14,156 bases of DNA from an uncultured Sphingomonadales bacterium (GCA_937898535.1 CALDKP010000118.1:1-14156); one strand, 5' to 3'; numbered from the stretch's first letter, positions 1 through 7,908 are shown. Translations and numbers: made by a program. Notes: generated by a model not told the origin, from the letters alone.

Positions 1-2
1 TG

Positions 3-140
3 GGCGTGTGCAACGGCTGCCAGATGATGTCGCAGCTCAAGCCTCTCATCCCCGGCGCGGAGGCGTGGCCGCGCTTCGTGCGCAACGAGAGCGAGCAGTT
101 CGAAGCTCGGCTGTCGCAGGTGCAGGTGCTGGCCTCGCCC
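3..140 (+). CDS. purL: Phosphoribosylformylglycinamidine synthase (large PurL), glutaminase-domain fragment
   Basis: Large PurL makes formylglycinamidine ribonucleotide in purine synthesis, using ammonia released from glutamine by its C-terminal class I amidotransferase domain. The frame begins before the window and reads GVCNGCQMMSQLKPLIPG and then WPRFVRNESEQFEARLS. The first Cys of VCNGC is the expected glutaminase nucleophile; the conserved WPRFVRN stretch follows it as in the family. Family resemblance ends around LASP at base 140, where large PurL would continue for roughly another hundred residues with the catalytic His and Glu. Those are absent. The GTG at base 6 lies inside the domain and is not a real start. 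This is a fragment with neither end. Confidence 0.85.
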
Positions 141-446
141 TTGGGGGATGGTTTGACTGGTTTGTCGCGCCTTTTGGCGGGGGCCGGGCAGACGCGTTAC
201 AAGTTGCGGGCCACGGGTGCCCCGTTTGAGGCCAAGGACAAGCTCAAGGCACGGGGTTACCGCTGGGACGGCGAAGGCCGAGTCTGGTGGTGCAGTGTGG
301 GTTCAGACGCCTTGTTGGATGCCGAATGTGGCTGGCTGCGCGACGAAGTGTATGGACGACGCAGCGCCCGGGTGATGCTGGAGGCCTTGGACAGCTTGGT
401 GCAGTTTTCCAGCCGTCCGGGCTTGCAGACCGAACGCCCCTTGTAG
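141..446 (+). CDS. C-terminal tail of a 3'-5' exonuclease-like protein, fused in frame to the PurL fragment
   Basis: The frame continues from the PurL piece without a stop but changes character. Its core reads YKLRATGAPFEAKDKLKARG, then YRWDGEGRVWW, and ends with an EVYG and SLVQFSSRPG-like tail before a TAG stop. This resembles the C-terminal extension found after the DnaQ-type exonuclease domain in some beta/gammaproteobacterial proteins. The (F)xAKDxLKxRGYRW core also resembles the small DUF5710-like module. No exonuclease catalytic acidic residues are present, because the whole N-terminal part is missing. The functional assignment comes from recalled family sequences and is moderate only. 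The in-frame join to PurL is probably chance (one in three). Confidence 0.55.
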   Translation: MGDGLTGLSRLLAGAGQTRYKLRATGAPFEAKDKLKARGYRWDGEGRVWWCSVGSDALLDAECGWLRDEVYGRRSARVMLEALDSLVQFSSRPGLQTERPL

Positions 447-480
447 GGGTCTTGCCCTCGGGGTGAATGCGGGTGGTCTG

Positions 481-1497
481 CGAATGGTCAATCGCGGCTT
501 GCAGCATCTCGCGCTCTGGCGAGAACCAGAAGCCGTTATAGATAAGCTCGGCATATTTCGGCATCAGCTCATCCTTAAGATGCGCTGCGCCGCGATCGAG
601 CGTGATGCTTTCAATACCGCGATGTGCACGGGCATAAATCTCGCCACCGGGCGTTTCATACATGCCGCGCGATTTCATGCCGACGAAGCGGTTCTCGACC
701 AGATCAAGGCGGCCAATACCATGCTTACGACCAAGATCATTCAGCGCAGCGAGCAACGTCGCGGGCGACATCGCTTCGCCGTTCAGCGCGACGCCGTCGC
801 CCTTTTCAAAATCGATGGTGATATATTCAGGTGTGTCGGGCGCATCCTCTGGATTGACGGTGCGCGAGTATACATAATCGGGCGTTTCGTCCCACGGGTC
901 CTCAAGCACTTTGCCTTCGGACGAGGTGTGCAACAGATTGGCGTCGGTCGAAAACGGGCTTTCGCCGCGCTTGTCCTTGGGCACAGGAATCTGGTGTTGC
1001 TCCGCCCATTCGATCAGCCGTGTCCGGCTCGTCAGGTCCCACTCACGCCAAGGGGCAATCACCTTGATATCGGGGTTCAGCGCATAAGCCGAAAGTTCGA
1101 ACCGCACCTGATCATTGCCCTTGCCCGTTGCGCCATGCGCAATCGCGTCCGCACCGGTTTCGGCGGCAATCTCGATCAACCGCTTGGAAATGAGCGGACG
1201 GGCAATCGATGTGCCCAACAAATAATCGCCTTCATAACGCGCATTGGCGCGCATCATCGGGAAAACGAAATCGCGCACAAATTCTTCGCGCAAATCATCA
1301 ATGTAGATATGGTGATCAGGCACGCCCATCAGCACAGCCTTGTCGCGTGCTGGCCCAAGCTCTTCGCCCTGCCCTAAATCGGCGGTGAAGGTAACGACTT
1401 CGCAGCCATATTCCACCTGTAGCCATTTCAGGATGACGCTGGTGTCGAGCCCGCCCGAATATGCGAGGACGACTTTTTTAACGCTGTCTTTGGTCAT
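481..1497 (-). CDS. argG: Argininosuccinate synthase, C-terminally truncated
   Basis: ArgG joins citrulline and aspartate using ATP to form argininosuccinate, the penultimate step of arginine synthesis. The ATG at 1497 gives MTKDSVKKVVLAYSGGLDTS, with the N-type ATP pyrophosphatase loop at residues 12-20. Family landmarks follow, including GATGKGNDQVRFE, REWDLTSR and NRFVGMKSRGMYETPGG. Resemblance stops after REMLQAAIDHSQ near residue 339-340. The usual protein has about 400 residues and continues with a TVRLKLYKG-like segment that is absent. The open frame runs on to base 244 but translates unrelated sequence antisense to the exonuclease fragment. As it stands the gene would not make an intact enzyme; the loss is most likely an assembly junction. 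Confidence 0.9.
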
Positions 1498-1527
1498 GTC
1501 ATTTTCCGAAGCTGAATATCCGCCGCG

Positions 1528-1545
1528 CGCCTAACAGCTTAGGCG
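1528..1545. other. Short perfect hairpin between the transporter gene and argG
   Basis: CGCCTAA and TTAGGCG form a perfect 7-bp stem around a 4-base loop. It overlaps the stop codon of the TMEM165-family gene and lies 30 bases upstream of argG. There is no T-run on either side, so it is a weak terminator candidate at best; it could be a processing or attenuation element. Confidence 0.3.
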
Positions 1546-2108
1546 GGGTTCGACAACTCCCACAACTGCCAAAGCCCCAGAAAGAGGAACATCGACGCCG
1601 CAATCATGTGCACAATGCGTAGCGAAACCTTTTCCACCAGCTTCTCGCCCAGATAGACCGCAGGGACATTGGCGATCATCATGCCCAATGTTGTTCCGGC
1701 CGCAACCACCAGCACCGCATGATATTGCGCGCCAAGTGCGATCGTTGCGACTTGTGTTTTATCGCCCATCTCGACGAAGAAAAACGCGATTGTCGTGGCA
1801 ACAAATGCCCCGCGCTGCGACGCGACTTTTATATCGTCATCGACCTTGTCGGGAATAAGCGTCCACGCCGCCATTGCGATGAAACCAATGGCCACCGCGA
1901 TGCGAAATGTCTCGCTCATGAAGATACTGGCGAGCGCACTGCCCGCCCAAGCCGCGAGCGCGTGATTGGCAATTGTCGCGACAAAAATGCCTGCGATGAC
2001 CGGCAGCGGCTTTTTGAACCGTGTCGCCAGCAATATGGCGAGCAGCATTGTCTTGTCGCCGATTTCGGCAACGGCAACAAGCAAGGTAGATGCAAAGAAA
2101 ATTTCCAT
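1539..2108 (-). CDS. TMEM165/GDT1 (UPF0016) family cation transporter, probable manganese exporter
   Basis: The 189-residue protein is strongly hydrophobic, with about six membrane segments arranged as two halves. Each half carries the family signature E-x-G-D-K-[TS]: EIGDKT at residues 15-20 and EMGDKT at 113-118. These acidic motifs form the cation path in the TMEM165/GDT1 family, whose bacterial members have been linked to Mn2+ export and eukaryotic members to Ca2+/Mn2+ exchange with H+. A polar loop (IPDKVDDDIKVASQRG) separates the halves. GGAAAG sits a few bases before the ATG. The gene is on the same strand as argG, 41 bases upstream of it, and 119 bases downstream of manA. I looked for a yybP-ykoY manganese riboswitch upstream and did not find its conserved core. 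Confidence 0.88.
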   Translation of the reverse strand: MEIFFASTLLVAVAEIGDKTMLLAILLATRFKKPLPVIAGIFVATIANHALAAWAGSALASIFMSETFRIAVAIGFIAMAAWTLIPDKVDDDIKVASQRGAFVATTIAFFFVEMGDKTQVATIALGAQYHAVLVVAAGTTLGMMIANVPAVYLGEKLVEKVSLRIVHMIAASMFLFLGLWQLWELSNPA

Positions 2109-2216
2109 AATGCTTTCCGGATCAGGCAGTTAAAAACGCAATGCCACCCACAACCCCGCCCGACCGGAACGGATTGCAGATGCCATGCGATAAGGCAAAG
2201 ATGCGAGCGGTCGAGA

Positions 2217-2232
2217 GATAATGATGATTATC
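2217..2232. promoter_or_regulatory. Candidate Fur-family-like operator palindrome
   Basis: GATAAT and ATTATC form a perfect 6-bp dyad around GATG. The first nine bases, GATAATGAT, match the classical Fur consensus GATAATGATAATCATTATC; the second half is one hexamer short. It overlaps the manA stop codon and lies about 110 bases before the start of the putative manganese exporter, a plausible target for Fur or Mur. Sequence-only inference; short AT-rich dyads also occur by chance. Confidence 0.3.
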
Positions 2233-3013
2233 GGGCGATCAACAATGTTGCGTCGGCTGATATTTCAATCGCGATTGGGCCGTCCACGACCAAGCAGTCG
2301 CCCACTGTTGCTATTTCGTGTGCCACCGAAACTGTCCCCGTCAGTGGTACAATCCAACAGTTGCCGGCTAAATCAAGCGCATCAATCTGACTTTGATCAT
2401 CGACATACCAAAGCTGGAAATGTGGTCCATCGACCATCTGCTGCCCGCCGATAATGCGGCCCGATCGCGCATCGCGATACGGCGTTGCAACAGACACGGC
2501 GGCACCGTCATCCAAATGCAGTTCGCGTGGCCGGCCATAGTCGAACAAGCGATAGGTTATGTCGGCGAATTGCTGCACTTCAACAAGCGTGATGCCCGCC
2601 CCAATCGCGTGCACCGTTCCTGCGGGAATATAATAATAATCGCCAGCCGAAACGGGCTTCCAATCCATCAGCGCTTCAATCTCGCCCGAAAGCGACGCCG
2701 CCCGCAAGGCTTCCGCGCTCAGATCCTGGTGCGTGCCAATGCCCAACACGGCACCGGGTTCTGCGTCCACCACAAACCAGCATTCTTCCTTGCCGGATTG
2801 CAACCCGCGATCGCGCGCTTGCATGTCGTTGGGATGCACCTGAATGGACAGTTTTTCGGAAGTAAAAAGCCATTTCACCAATATCGGCAGCGGGTCGCCA
2901 TCGGCATTTTCATACCAAATCTCGCCAATACGGCGGTCGCCCATATCGCCAAATTGCGCCGGGATGTCTGTGCGGCCCCATGGCTTTTCAACAAGATGCT
3001 TTGTCAGTTTCAT
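2228..3013 (-). CDS. manA: Mannose-6-phosphate isomerase, type I
   Basis: ManA interconverts fructose-6-phosphate and mannose-6-phosphate, feeding GDP-mannose for surface polysaccharide. The ATG at 3013 gives a 261-residue protein starting MKLTKHLVEKPWGRTDIP. Zinc-site motifs of the class I cupin enzyme are visible: QVHPND at 58-63 (Gln58 and His60), the Glu pair at 76-77 in GKEECW, and GTVHAIGAG at 132-140 (His135). The length fits the short type I enzymes, not the 390-residue enteric form. The frame is open up to 3337, but that extension runs antisense through the glcB start and promoter and looks random, so the later ATG is chosen. Ribosome-binding sequence before it is poor. The gene is divergent from glcB with 112 bases between them. 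Confidence 0.88.
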   Translation of the reverse strand: MKLTKHLVEKPWGRTDIPAQFGDMGDRRIGEIWYENADGDPLPILVKWLFTSEKLSIQVHPNDMQARDRGLQSGKEECWFVVDAEPGAVLGIGTHQDLSAEALRAASLSGEIEALMDWKPVSAGDYYYIPAGTVHAIGAGITLVEVQQFADITYRLFDYGRPRELHLDDGAAVSVATPYRDARSGRIIGGQQMVDGPHFQLWYVDDQSQIDALDLAGNCWIVPLTGTVSVAHEIATVGDCLVVDGPIAIEISADATLLIAR

Positions 3014-3125
3014 AGGCACGCCGTTATCAGCAATTAAACGCTTTTGCACCGCCCAAACTATCGCTAGGGAGGCGAGAACAACAAAAATATCTCCCCAGGC
3101 ACCACGTCCCACTGGAGCCAAAATA

Positions 3126-5198
3126 ATGACTGAATATGTAACCCGCGCAAACCTGCAGGTCGCCGATGAACTCGCGCTTTTCGTTGAAAGCCGCGCGCTG
3201 TCGGGCACAGGCATAGCCGCCGACGCTTTATGGTCGGGGCTTTCCGATATTCTCGCGCGGTTTGTGCCGGTTAATCGCGCACTGCTTGCCAAGCGCGACG
3301 CGCTGCAAACGCAGATTGATGCTTGGCACAAGGCCAATCCCGGACCGATCAGCGATATGCCGGCCTATCAGGCATTTTTGCGCGACATTGGCTATCTCGT
3401 GGCTGAACCAGCCCCCTTTGCCATTGGCACGCAAAATGTCGACGCCGAAATCGCGACGATGGCGGGGCCGCAGCTTGTTGTGCCCAGCCTGAACGACCGC
3501 TTCGTTTTGAACGCCGCCAATGCCCGTTGGGGCAGCCTGTATGATGCTTTATATGGCACTGACGCGCTCGATGCGCCGCCCGCCCGCGCAGGCGGCTATG
3601 ATGCGTCACGCGGTGCGGCCGTCATCGCCTATGCGCGCAATTTCCTGAACCACAGCATCCCCAGTTGGGAAGCCGTTTTGTCGGGCGGGACATCCGATTT
3701 CTTCGTCGCGCAAACCGCATCGGGTGCCACAAAACGCTATCTGTTCAAACAGAATGGCCTGCATATCGAGATATTGGTTGATCCCGCGCACCCCATCGGC
3801 GCGACCGACGAACTGCATATCGCCGATGTCATCCTTGAAGCTGCGCTGACCACCATCATCGATCTGGAAGACTCGGTCGCAGCCGTGGACGCGCAGGACA
3901 AGGTTGCGGCTTATACCAACTGGCTCGGCCTGATGCGCGGAGATCTGGTCGCGTCGTTTGACAAGGGCGGACGGACAATGACCCGCGCGCTCGAGGCGGA
4001 CCGCAATTATGACGGCCTCTCCCTTGCTGGCCGCAGCCTGATGTTCGTGCGCAATGTTGGGCATCTGATGACCAACCCGGCGGTGCTGCTGCCCGATGGC
4101 AGCGAAGCGCCCGAAGGCATTCTCGACGCGTTGTTCACTTCGCTGTGCGCGCTGCACGACCTCAAAGGTCTTGGCACGCATCGCAACAGCCGCGCAGGTT
4201 CAATCTACATCGTGAAGCCCAAGATGCACGGCCCCGAAGAAGCCGCGCTGACCAACGCTTTGTTCGATGCGGTCGAAGATGTGCTCGGCCTTGCGCGTCA
4301 CACCATCAAGGTCGGCGTCATGGACGAAGAACGCCGCACCAGCGCCAACCTCGCGGCGTGCATTCACGCGGTGAAAGACCGCATCGTCTTCATCAATACC
4401 GGCTTCCTTGATCGCACCGGCGACGAAATGCACACCGCGATGCAAGCTGGCCCCATGATCCGCAAGGCGGAGATGAAAGCCAGCAGCTGGATCCAAGCCT
4501 ATGAAGCGCGCAACGTCCAAATCGGCCTTGCCTGCGGTCTTTCGGGCAAAGCGCAAATCGGCAAAGGCATGTGGGCCGCGCCCGATATGATGGCCGACAT
4601 GATGGTGCAGAAAATCGGCCACCCCAAGGCTGGCGCGAACACCGCATGGGTCCCCTCACCCACCGCAGCCACGCTGCACGCCATGCATTATCACCAGTTT
4701 GACGTCTTTGCGCGGCAGGCGGAATTGGCGCAAGAACCCACGCCGGGCCTTGATCCCTTGCTGACCATTCCCGTTGCGCCCGTCGGCCACAATTGGTCCG
4801 ATGAAGAGGTCACGCAAGAGCTTGAGAACAACGCGCAAGGCATCTTGGGCTATGTCGTCCGCTGGATTGACCAAGGCGTCGGCTGTTCAAAGGTGCCCGA
4901 CATTCACGACATCGGCCTGATGGAAGACCGCGCCACATTGCGTATTTCGTCGCAGCATATCGCCAACTGGCTGCTGCACGGCATTGCGACCGAGGCGCAG
5001 GTGGACGCCGCGCTGACCAAGATGGCGGCGAAGGTCGACGCGCAAAATGCCAGCGATCCGCTTTACGAAAAGCTCATCCCGGGCAGCATTGCGTTGAAGG
5101 CCGCCCGAGCGCTCATCTTTGAAGGCGTGGCGCAGCCCAATGGCTATACTGAGCCATTGCTGCACAAATTCCGGCAGGAGAAGAAAGCCGGGGCTTAA
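3126..5198 (+). CDS. glcB: Malate synthase G
   Basis: Condenses glyoxylate with acetyl-CoA to malate in the glyoxylate route, in the cytoplasm. The ATG at 3126 follows GGAG with 8 bases spacing and gives 690 residues, near the roughly 720 of the enteric enzyme; the frame is open further upstream to 2844 but that is antisense to manA. Family blocks are all present: IIDLEDSVAAVDAQDK, GTHRNSRAGSIYIVKPKMHG, MDEERRTSANLAAC, FINTGFLDRTGDEMH, GKGMWAAPDMM and LMEDRATLRISSQHIANWL. Asp601 in MEDRATL corresponds to the catalytic base (Asp631 in E. coli), with Cys587 fourteen residues before it as in that enzyme. Glu401 and Asp429 have the spacing of the Mg ligands, and Arg309 in FVRNVGHLM is the likely catalytic Arg. 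Isocitrate lyase is not in the window. Confidence 0.96.
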   Translation: MTEYVTRANLQVADELALFVESRALSGTGIAADALWSGLSDILARFVPVNRALLAKRDALQTQIDAWHKANPGPISDMPAYQAFLRDIGYLVAEPAPFAIGTQNVDAEIATMAGPQLVVPSLNDRFVLNAANARWGSLYDALYGTDALDAPPARAGGYDASRGAAVIAYARNFLNHSIPSWEAVLSGGTSDFFVAQTASGATKRYLFKQNGLHIEILVDPAHPIGATDELHIADVILEAALTTIIDLEDSVAAVDAQDKVAAYTNWLGLMRGDLVASFDKGGRTMTRALEADRNYDGLSLAGRSLMFVRNVGHLMTNPAVLLPDGSEAPEGILDALFTSLCALHDLKGLGTHRNSRAGSIYIVKPKMHGPEEAALTNALFDAVEDVLGLARHTIKVGVMDEERRTSANLAACIHAVKDRIVFINTGFLDRTGDEMHTAMQAGPMIRKAEMKASSWIQAYEARNVQIGLACGLSGKAQIGKGMWAAPDMMADMMVQKIGHPKAGANTAWVPSPTAATLHAMHYHQFDVFARQAELAQEPTPGLDPLLTIPVAPVGHNWSDEEVTQELENNAQGILGYVVRWIDQGVGCSKVPDIHDIGLMEDRATLRISSQHIANWLLHGIATEAQVDAALTKMAAKVDAQNASDPLYEKLIPGSIALKAARALIFEGVAQPNGYTEPLLHKFRQEKKAGA

Positions 5199-6367
5199 CG
5201 TGCCTCGGCTTTTTTCAGCTGTCCGGCTTTCCAGTTCATCGCGCGGCGCACGCGGGTTTCGACCGACGGGTGCGAGTAGAATATCAATTCTTGCAACGCC
5301 GATGGGCGGGGGTAGCGATATTCGGCGGTTTTCACCAACGCGCCAGCAAGCGCATCGGGCAAATTCGCGGTGCGGAGCGAATAAGCGTCGGCCTCGCTTT
5401 CGCCTACACGCGTCACGCTGTTGACCACCGGCTGCGCAAACAGGCCCAGAACCGAAACGATCAGCAACAATATCGGCAATCCTTCGGGGTCTCCGATCGT
5501 GGCTTTGCTGCCAAATAAGGCCGCGACGCGATTAAATAGCCTATCTGCCAGAAAGAAGCCAAGCATCGCAATGAACACAATGGCGAAAACCATCCGCCAG
5601 ACATGGCCAAGAACATAATGCCCAATCTCATGCCCCGTTACCGCCTTCACCTCGTCCAATGACGCCTGCTTGAGCGCAACGTCGGATATCGCAATCCGCG
5701 CCGAACCAAAAACGCCCGAGACATTGGCAGTGAAGTTGTTCGATTGGCGCGAGCCATCAAACATCAGCACACGGTCATGCGGAATGTTGGCTTCGTCCGC
5801 CATTTCAAGCAACGCCGTCCGCACTGGACCCGCAGGCACCGGCTTATATTCGTTGAACATCGGTTCAATCACCACAGGCGCGAGCAAGATCGTCGCCGCC
5901 GCGGCAAAGGCCGCAAGGCCGCCGGACCATATCCACCATGTTTTGCCCGCACGGCGAATGAGCGCATAGACACCGAGGAAAAACAGCCCGCCCAATATGC
6001 TCGAAATCGCGATGCCAATCGCATTTTGCGCGAGGAAATCAGACAATGGCTGGTCCGTCCGGCCATAGGATCGTTCAAAACCCCATTGCTCATAAATGCC
6101 CCAGGGCAGGCTAATCACCGCCGAAATGACAAAGAAAGCAACACAGATTGTCCATGTCCGCAATGCCCAGCCGCGATTTTGCAATCTCGCCGACAGGCGG
6201 TCGAGCAAGCCCGAACGCACAACAATCCACGTTACAATCGCTGTGACAACCAACCCTGCCAACAACATCCAATGCGTTGCGGTGGTATAGCTTTCGGCCT
6301 TTTGCAGCGCCTCTGGCCCCAGACTGTCAATATAACGCGCGGTCTCTGTCGCTGGATCAAATGCCAT
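5195..6367 (-). CDS. M48-family membrane metalloprotease (Ste24/CAAX-protease-like)
   Basis: A 390-residue zinc endopeptidase of the inner membrane, likely acting in protein quality control or processing of membrane substrates. The zinc motif is HEIGH at residues 246-250 within VTGHEIGHYVLGH; the third ligand is probably Glu323 in GESEADAYSLR, the usual E-x-x-A-D block. Hydrophobic segments lie near residues 30-52, 70-90, 110-135, 145-170 and on both sides of the zinc region, as in Ste24 rather than the shorter HtpX. The ATG at 6367 has a strong GGAGGG ribosome-binding site 8 bases upstream. The gene converges with glcB and their TAA codons share the palindrome TTAA (5195-5198). It lies 103 bases downstream of trxB on the same strand. 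Substrate unknown. Confidence 0.88.
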   Translation of the reverse strand: MAFDPATETARYIDSLGPEALQKAESYTTATHWMLLAGLVVTAIVTWIVVRSGLLDRLSARLQNRGWALRTWTICVAFFVISAVISLPWGIYEQWGFERSYGRTDQPLSDFLAQNAIGIAISSILGGLFFLGVYALIRRAGKTWWIWSGGLAAFAAAATILLAPVVIEPMFNEYKPVPAGPVRTALLEMADEANIPHDRVLMFDGSRQSNNFTANVSGVFGSARIAISDVALKQASLDEVKAVTGHEIGHYVLGHVWRMVFAIVFIAMLGFFLADRLFNRVAALFGSKATIGDPEGLPILLLIVSVLGLFAQPVVNSVTRVGESEADAYSLRTANLPDALAGALVKTAEYRYPRPSALQELIFYSHPSVETRVRRAMNWKAGQLKKAEAR

Positions 6368-6383
6368 GCTTATTCCCTCCGAT

Positions 6384-6411
6384 ATGCTGTGTTAGCTATC
6401 TCACACAGCAT
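6384..6411. promoter_or_regulatory. 28-base dyad upstream of the M48 protease gene
   Basis: ATGCTGTGT and ACACAGCAT form a perfect 9-bp inverted repeat around a 10-base loop. It lies 5 bases upstream of the GGAGGG ribosome-binding site of the protease gene and about 60 bases past the trxB stop. It could be an operator (the minus strand contains a CRP-like TGTGA half-site) or an mRNA stem that ends trxB transcripts or controls protease translation. There is no T-run, so a classical terminator is unlikely. Confidence 0.4.
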
Positions 6412-6470
6412 GGACATGCAACCGCATCTTGCGGACGGGCGGCATATGGGGGTTTATGGCTAGGGGTGGT

Positions 6471-7424
6471 TTACCCAACAGCGTCGATAAACCGCTCCGC
6501 ATCCAATGCCGCCATGCAGCCCGTGCCTGCGCTGGTGCATGCTTGGCGATAGATGTGGTCCATCACATCGCCGCAGGCGAAGACGCCGGGAACGCTGGTT
6601 TCCGTTGCCTGACCCTCTGAACCGCCACGCACCTTGATATAGCCGCCGGCCATATCGAGATGCCCTTCAAAAATGCCGGTATTTGGCTTGTGCCCGATGG
6701 CGATGAAGACACCGTGCAGTTCGATATCTTCGGTACCGCTGCCGTCGGTCGCGGCGATGCGCATGCCGGTGACACCCATCGCGTCGCCCAGAACCTCATC
6801 AAGCCTGTGGTTCCATTTGATGGTGATTTTGCCTTCGGCTTCGCGCGCGAACAGGCGGTCTTGCAGGATCTTTTCCGCCTTCAATTTGTCGCGGCGGTGG
6901 ACCAAGGTCACATGGCTTGCGATATTGGCGAGGTATAAAGCTTCTTCGACCGCGGTGTTGCCGCCGCCGATGACAGCCACTGGCTTGTTGCGATAGAAAA
7001 ATCCGTCGCAGGTTGCGCAGGCCGATACGCCCTTGCCCATGAACGCCGTTTCGCTCGGCAGGCCGAGATATTGCGCGCTTGCGCCGGTTGCGATGATGAC
7101 CGCGTCGGCGGTGTAATCACCCGCGCCGCCCGTCAGGACAAAGGGCCGCTTCGAAAAATCGACCTTTTCAATATAGTCATTTTCAATCCGCGTTCCGAAA
7201 CGTTCGGCGTGCTTGCGCATCCGCTCCATCAACTCGGGGCCCATGACGCCCGCATCATCACCCGGCCAGTTGTCGACTTCGGTCGTGGTCATCAACTGCC
7301 CGCCAATTTCAACGCCGGTAATCATCATGGGCGTCAGGTTGGCGCGCGCGGCATAGACCGCCGCGGTGTATCCGGCTGGACCGGAACCGATAATGATAAC
7401 TGGGGCGTGGCGATTTTCGGTCAT
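6471..7424 (-). CDS. trxB: Thioredoxin-disulfide reductase (NADPH)
   Basis: A cytoplasmic flavoenzyme that passes electrons from NADPH to thioredoxin. The 317-residue length is typical of low-molecular-weight bacterial TrxR. The FAD dinucleotide-binding motif GSGPAG is at residues 13-18, the redox-active CATC at 136-139 (SACATCDGFFYRNKP), the NADPH-binding GGGNTA at 153-158, and the C-terminal FAD block reads GVFACGDVMDH with YRQACTSAGTGCMAALDAE. The CATC motif excludes the similar ferredoxin-NADP reductases that lack it. The ATG at 7424 has only a weak purine-rich site before it. It is divergent from the ferredoxin gene, with 155 bases of shared upstream sequence; thioredoxin itself is not in the window. 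Confidence 0.96.
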   Translation of the reverse strand: MTENRHAPVIIIGSGPAGYTAAVYAARANLTPMMITGVEIGGQLMTTTEVDNWPGDDAGVMGPELMERMRKHAERFGTRIENDYIEKVDFSKRPFVLTGGAGDYTADAVIIATGASAQYLGLPSETAFMGKGVSACATCDGFFYRNKPVAVIGGGNTAVEEALYLANIASHVTLVHRRDKLKAEKILQDRLFAREAEGKITIKWNHRLDEVLGDAMGVTGMRIAATDGSGTEDIELHGVFIAIGHKPNTGIFEGHLDMAGGYIKVRGGSEGQATETSVPGVFACGDVMDHIYRQACTSAGTGCMAALDAERFIDAVG

Positions 7425-7579
7425 GGACGGTCTTTCTGATTCTGTTCCGTTCGGACATAAGCGCCGCCACCGCTTTGGCCAAGTGTGCCGCCCGACTTAT
7501 CCCCATTAAATTAGCGCTTCACATTATGACGGCGGCAACTTATCAGGCGGGCCGAAACACGGGTTTAGGGAGCATTTTC

Positions 7580-7897
7580 ATGGCTAAAATCACAGTAATT
7601 TCACGCGATGGCCAAGGCCGCGAAGTTGAGGCTGAAAATGGCCTGAGCCTGATGGAAGTCATCCGCGACAACGGCTTTGACGAGTTGTTGGCATTGTGCG
7701 GCGGTTGCTGCTCATGCGCGACCTGTCACATCCATGTCGATCCCGCCTTTGCCGATCGCCTGCCCAAGATGAGCGAAGACGAAAACGACTTGCTCGACAG
7801 CACCGACCACCGCAACGAAACCTCACGCCTGTCGTGTCAGGTTCCTGTGACCGATGCGCTTGACGGCCTGATCGTCACAATCGCGCCTGAAGATTGA
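7580..7897 (+). CDS. 2Fe-2S ferredoxin, adrenodoxin type
   Basis: A 105-residue electron carrier. Cluster ligands follow the adrenodoxin/putidaredoxin pattern C-x5-C-x2-C-x36-C: Cys40, Cys46, Cys49 and Cys86, within LCGGCCSCATCHIHVD and RLSCQVP. Two further cysteines, 43 and 44, lie in the cluster loop. The ATG at 7580 is preceded by a GGGAG ribosome-binding site at 8 bases; the frame is open back to 7475 but the extra residues look unlike ferredoxin. Proteins of this type serve cytochrome P450s, Rieske oxygenases or iron-sulfur assembly; no such partner lies nearby, so the electron route is unknown. A palindromic repeat pair begins 11 bases after the stop and separates it from the convergent nupC-like gene. 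Confidence 0.94.
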   Translation: MAKITVISRDGQGREVEAENGLSLMEVIRDNGFDELLALCGGCCSCATCHIHVDPAFADRLPKMSEDENDLLDSTDHRNETSRLSCQVPVTDALDGLIVTIAPED

Positions 7898-7908
7898 TCT
7901 TTCGCGTT

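Larger units (their letters stand above)
1..480. other. Foreign or chimeric left-end segment
   Basis: Three gene pieces meet here and none is whole: a PurL fragment, an exonuclease tail and, from about 481, argG lacking its C-terminus. The PurL piece is of the large fused beta/gammaproteobacterial type, while alphaproteobacteria generally use separate PurL, PurQ and PurS. GC is high where counted (41 of 60 bases at 61-120). Bases 447-480 lie between the exonuclease stop and the argG switch and show no gene or motif. An assembly or library chimera is the simplest reading; a real rearrangement is possible but would disrupt an arginine-biosynthesis gene. Confidence 0.75.

Noticed and set aside
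244..480. C-terminal continuation of the argG frame to a stop at 244
   Set aside because: The residues after 340 are proline-, arginine- and serine-rich, match nothing in ArgG, and are antisense to the exonuclease fragment.
463..1377. Long plus-strand open frame (304 residues) opposite argG
   Set aside because: It is antisense to a clearly recognisable argG and its translation has no family pattern; long shadow frames are expected in GC-rich genes.
2109..2227. Manganese riboswitch upstream of the TMEM165-family gene
   Set aside because: The conserved yybP-ykoY loop sequences are not visible in the upstream strand.
3014..3125. Specific promoter boxes for glcB and manA
   Set aside because: Only weak -35-like TTGCAC and no convincing -10 at proper spacing; a shared promoter region is likely but cannot be placed.
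3014..3337. N-terminal extension of manA up to an earlier start
   Set aside because: It overlaps the glcB promoter and first codons antisense, has no recognisable pattern, and ManA proteins begin near the chosen Met.
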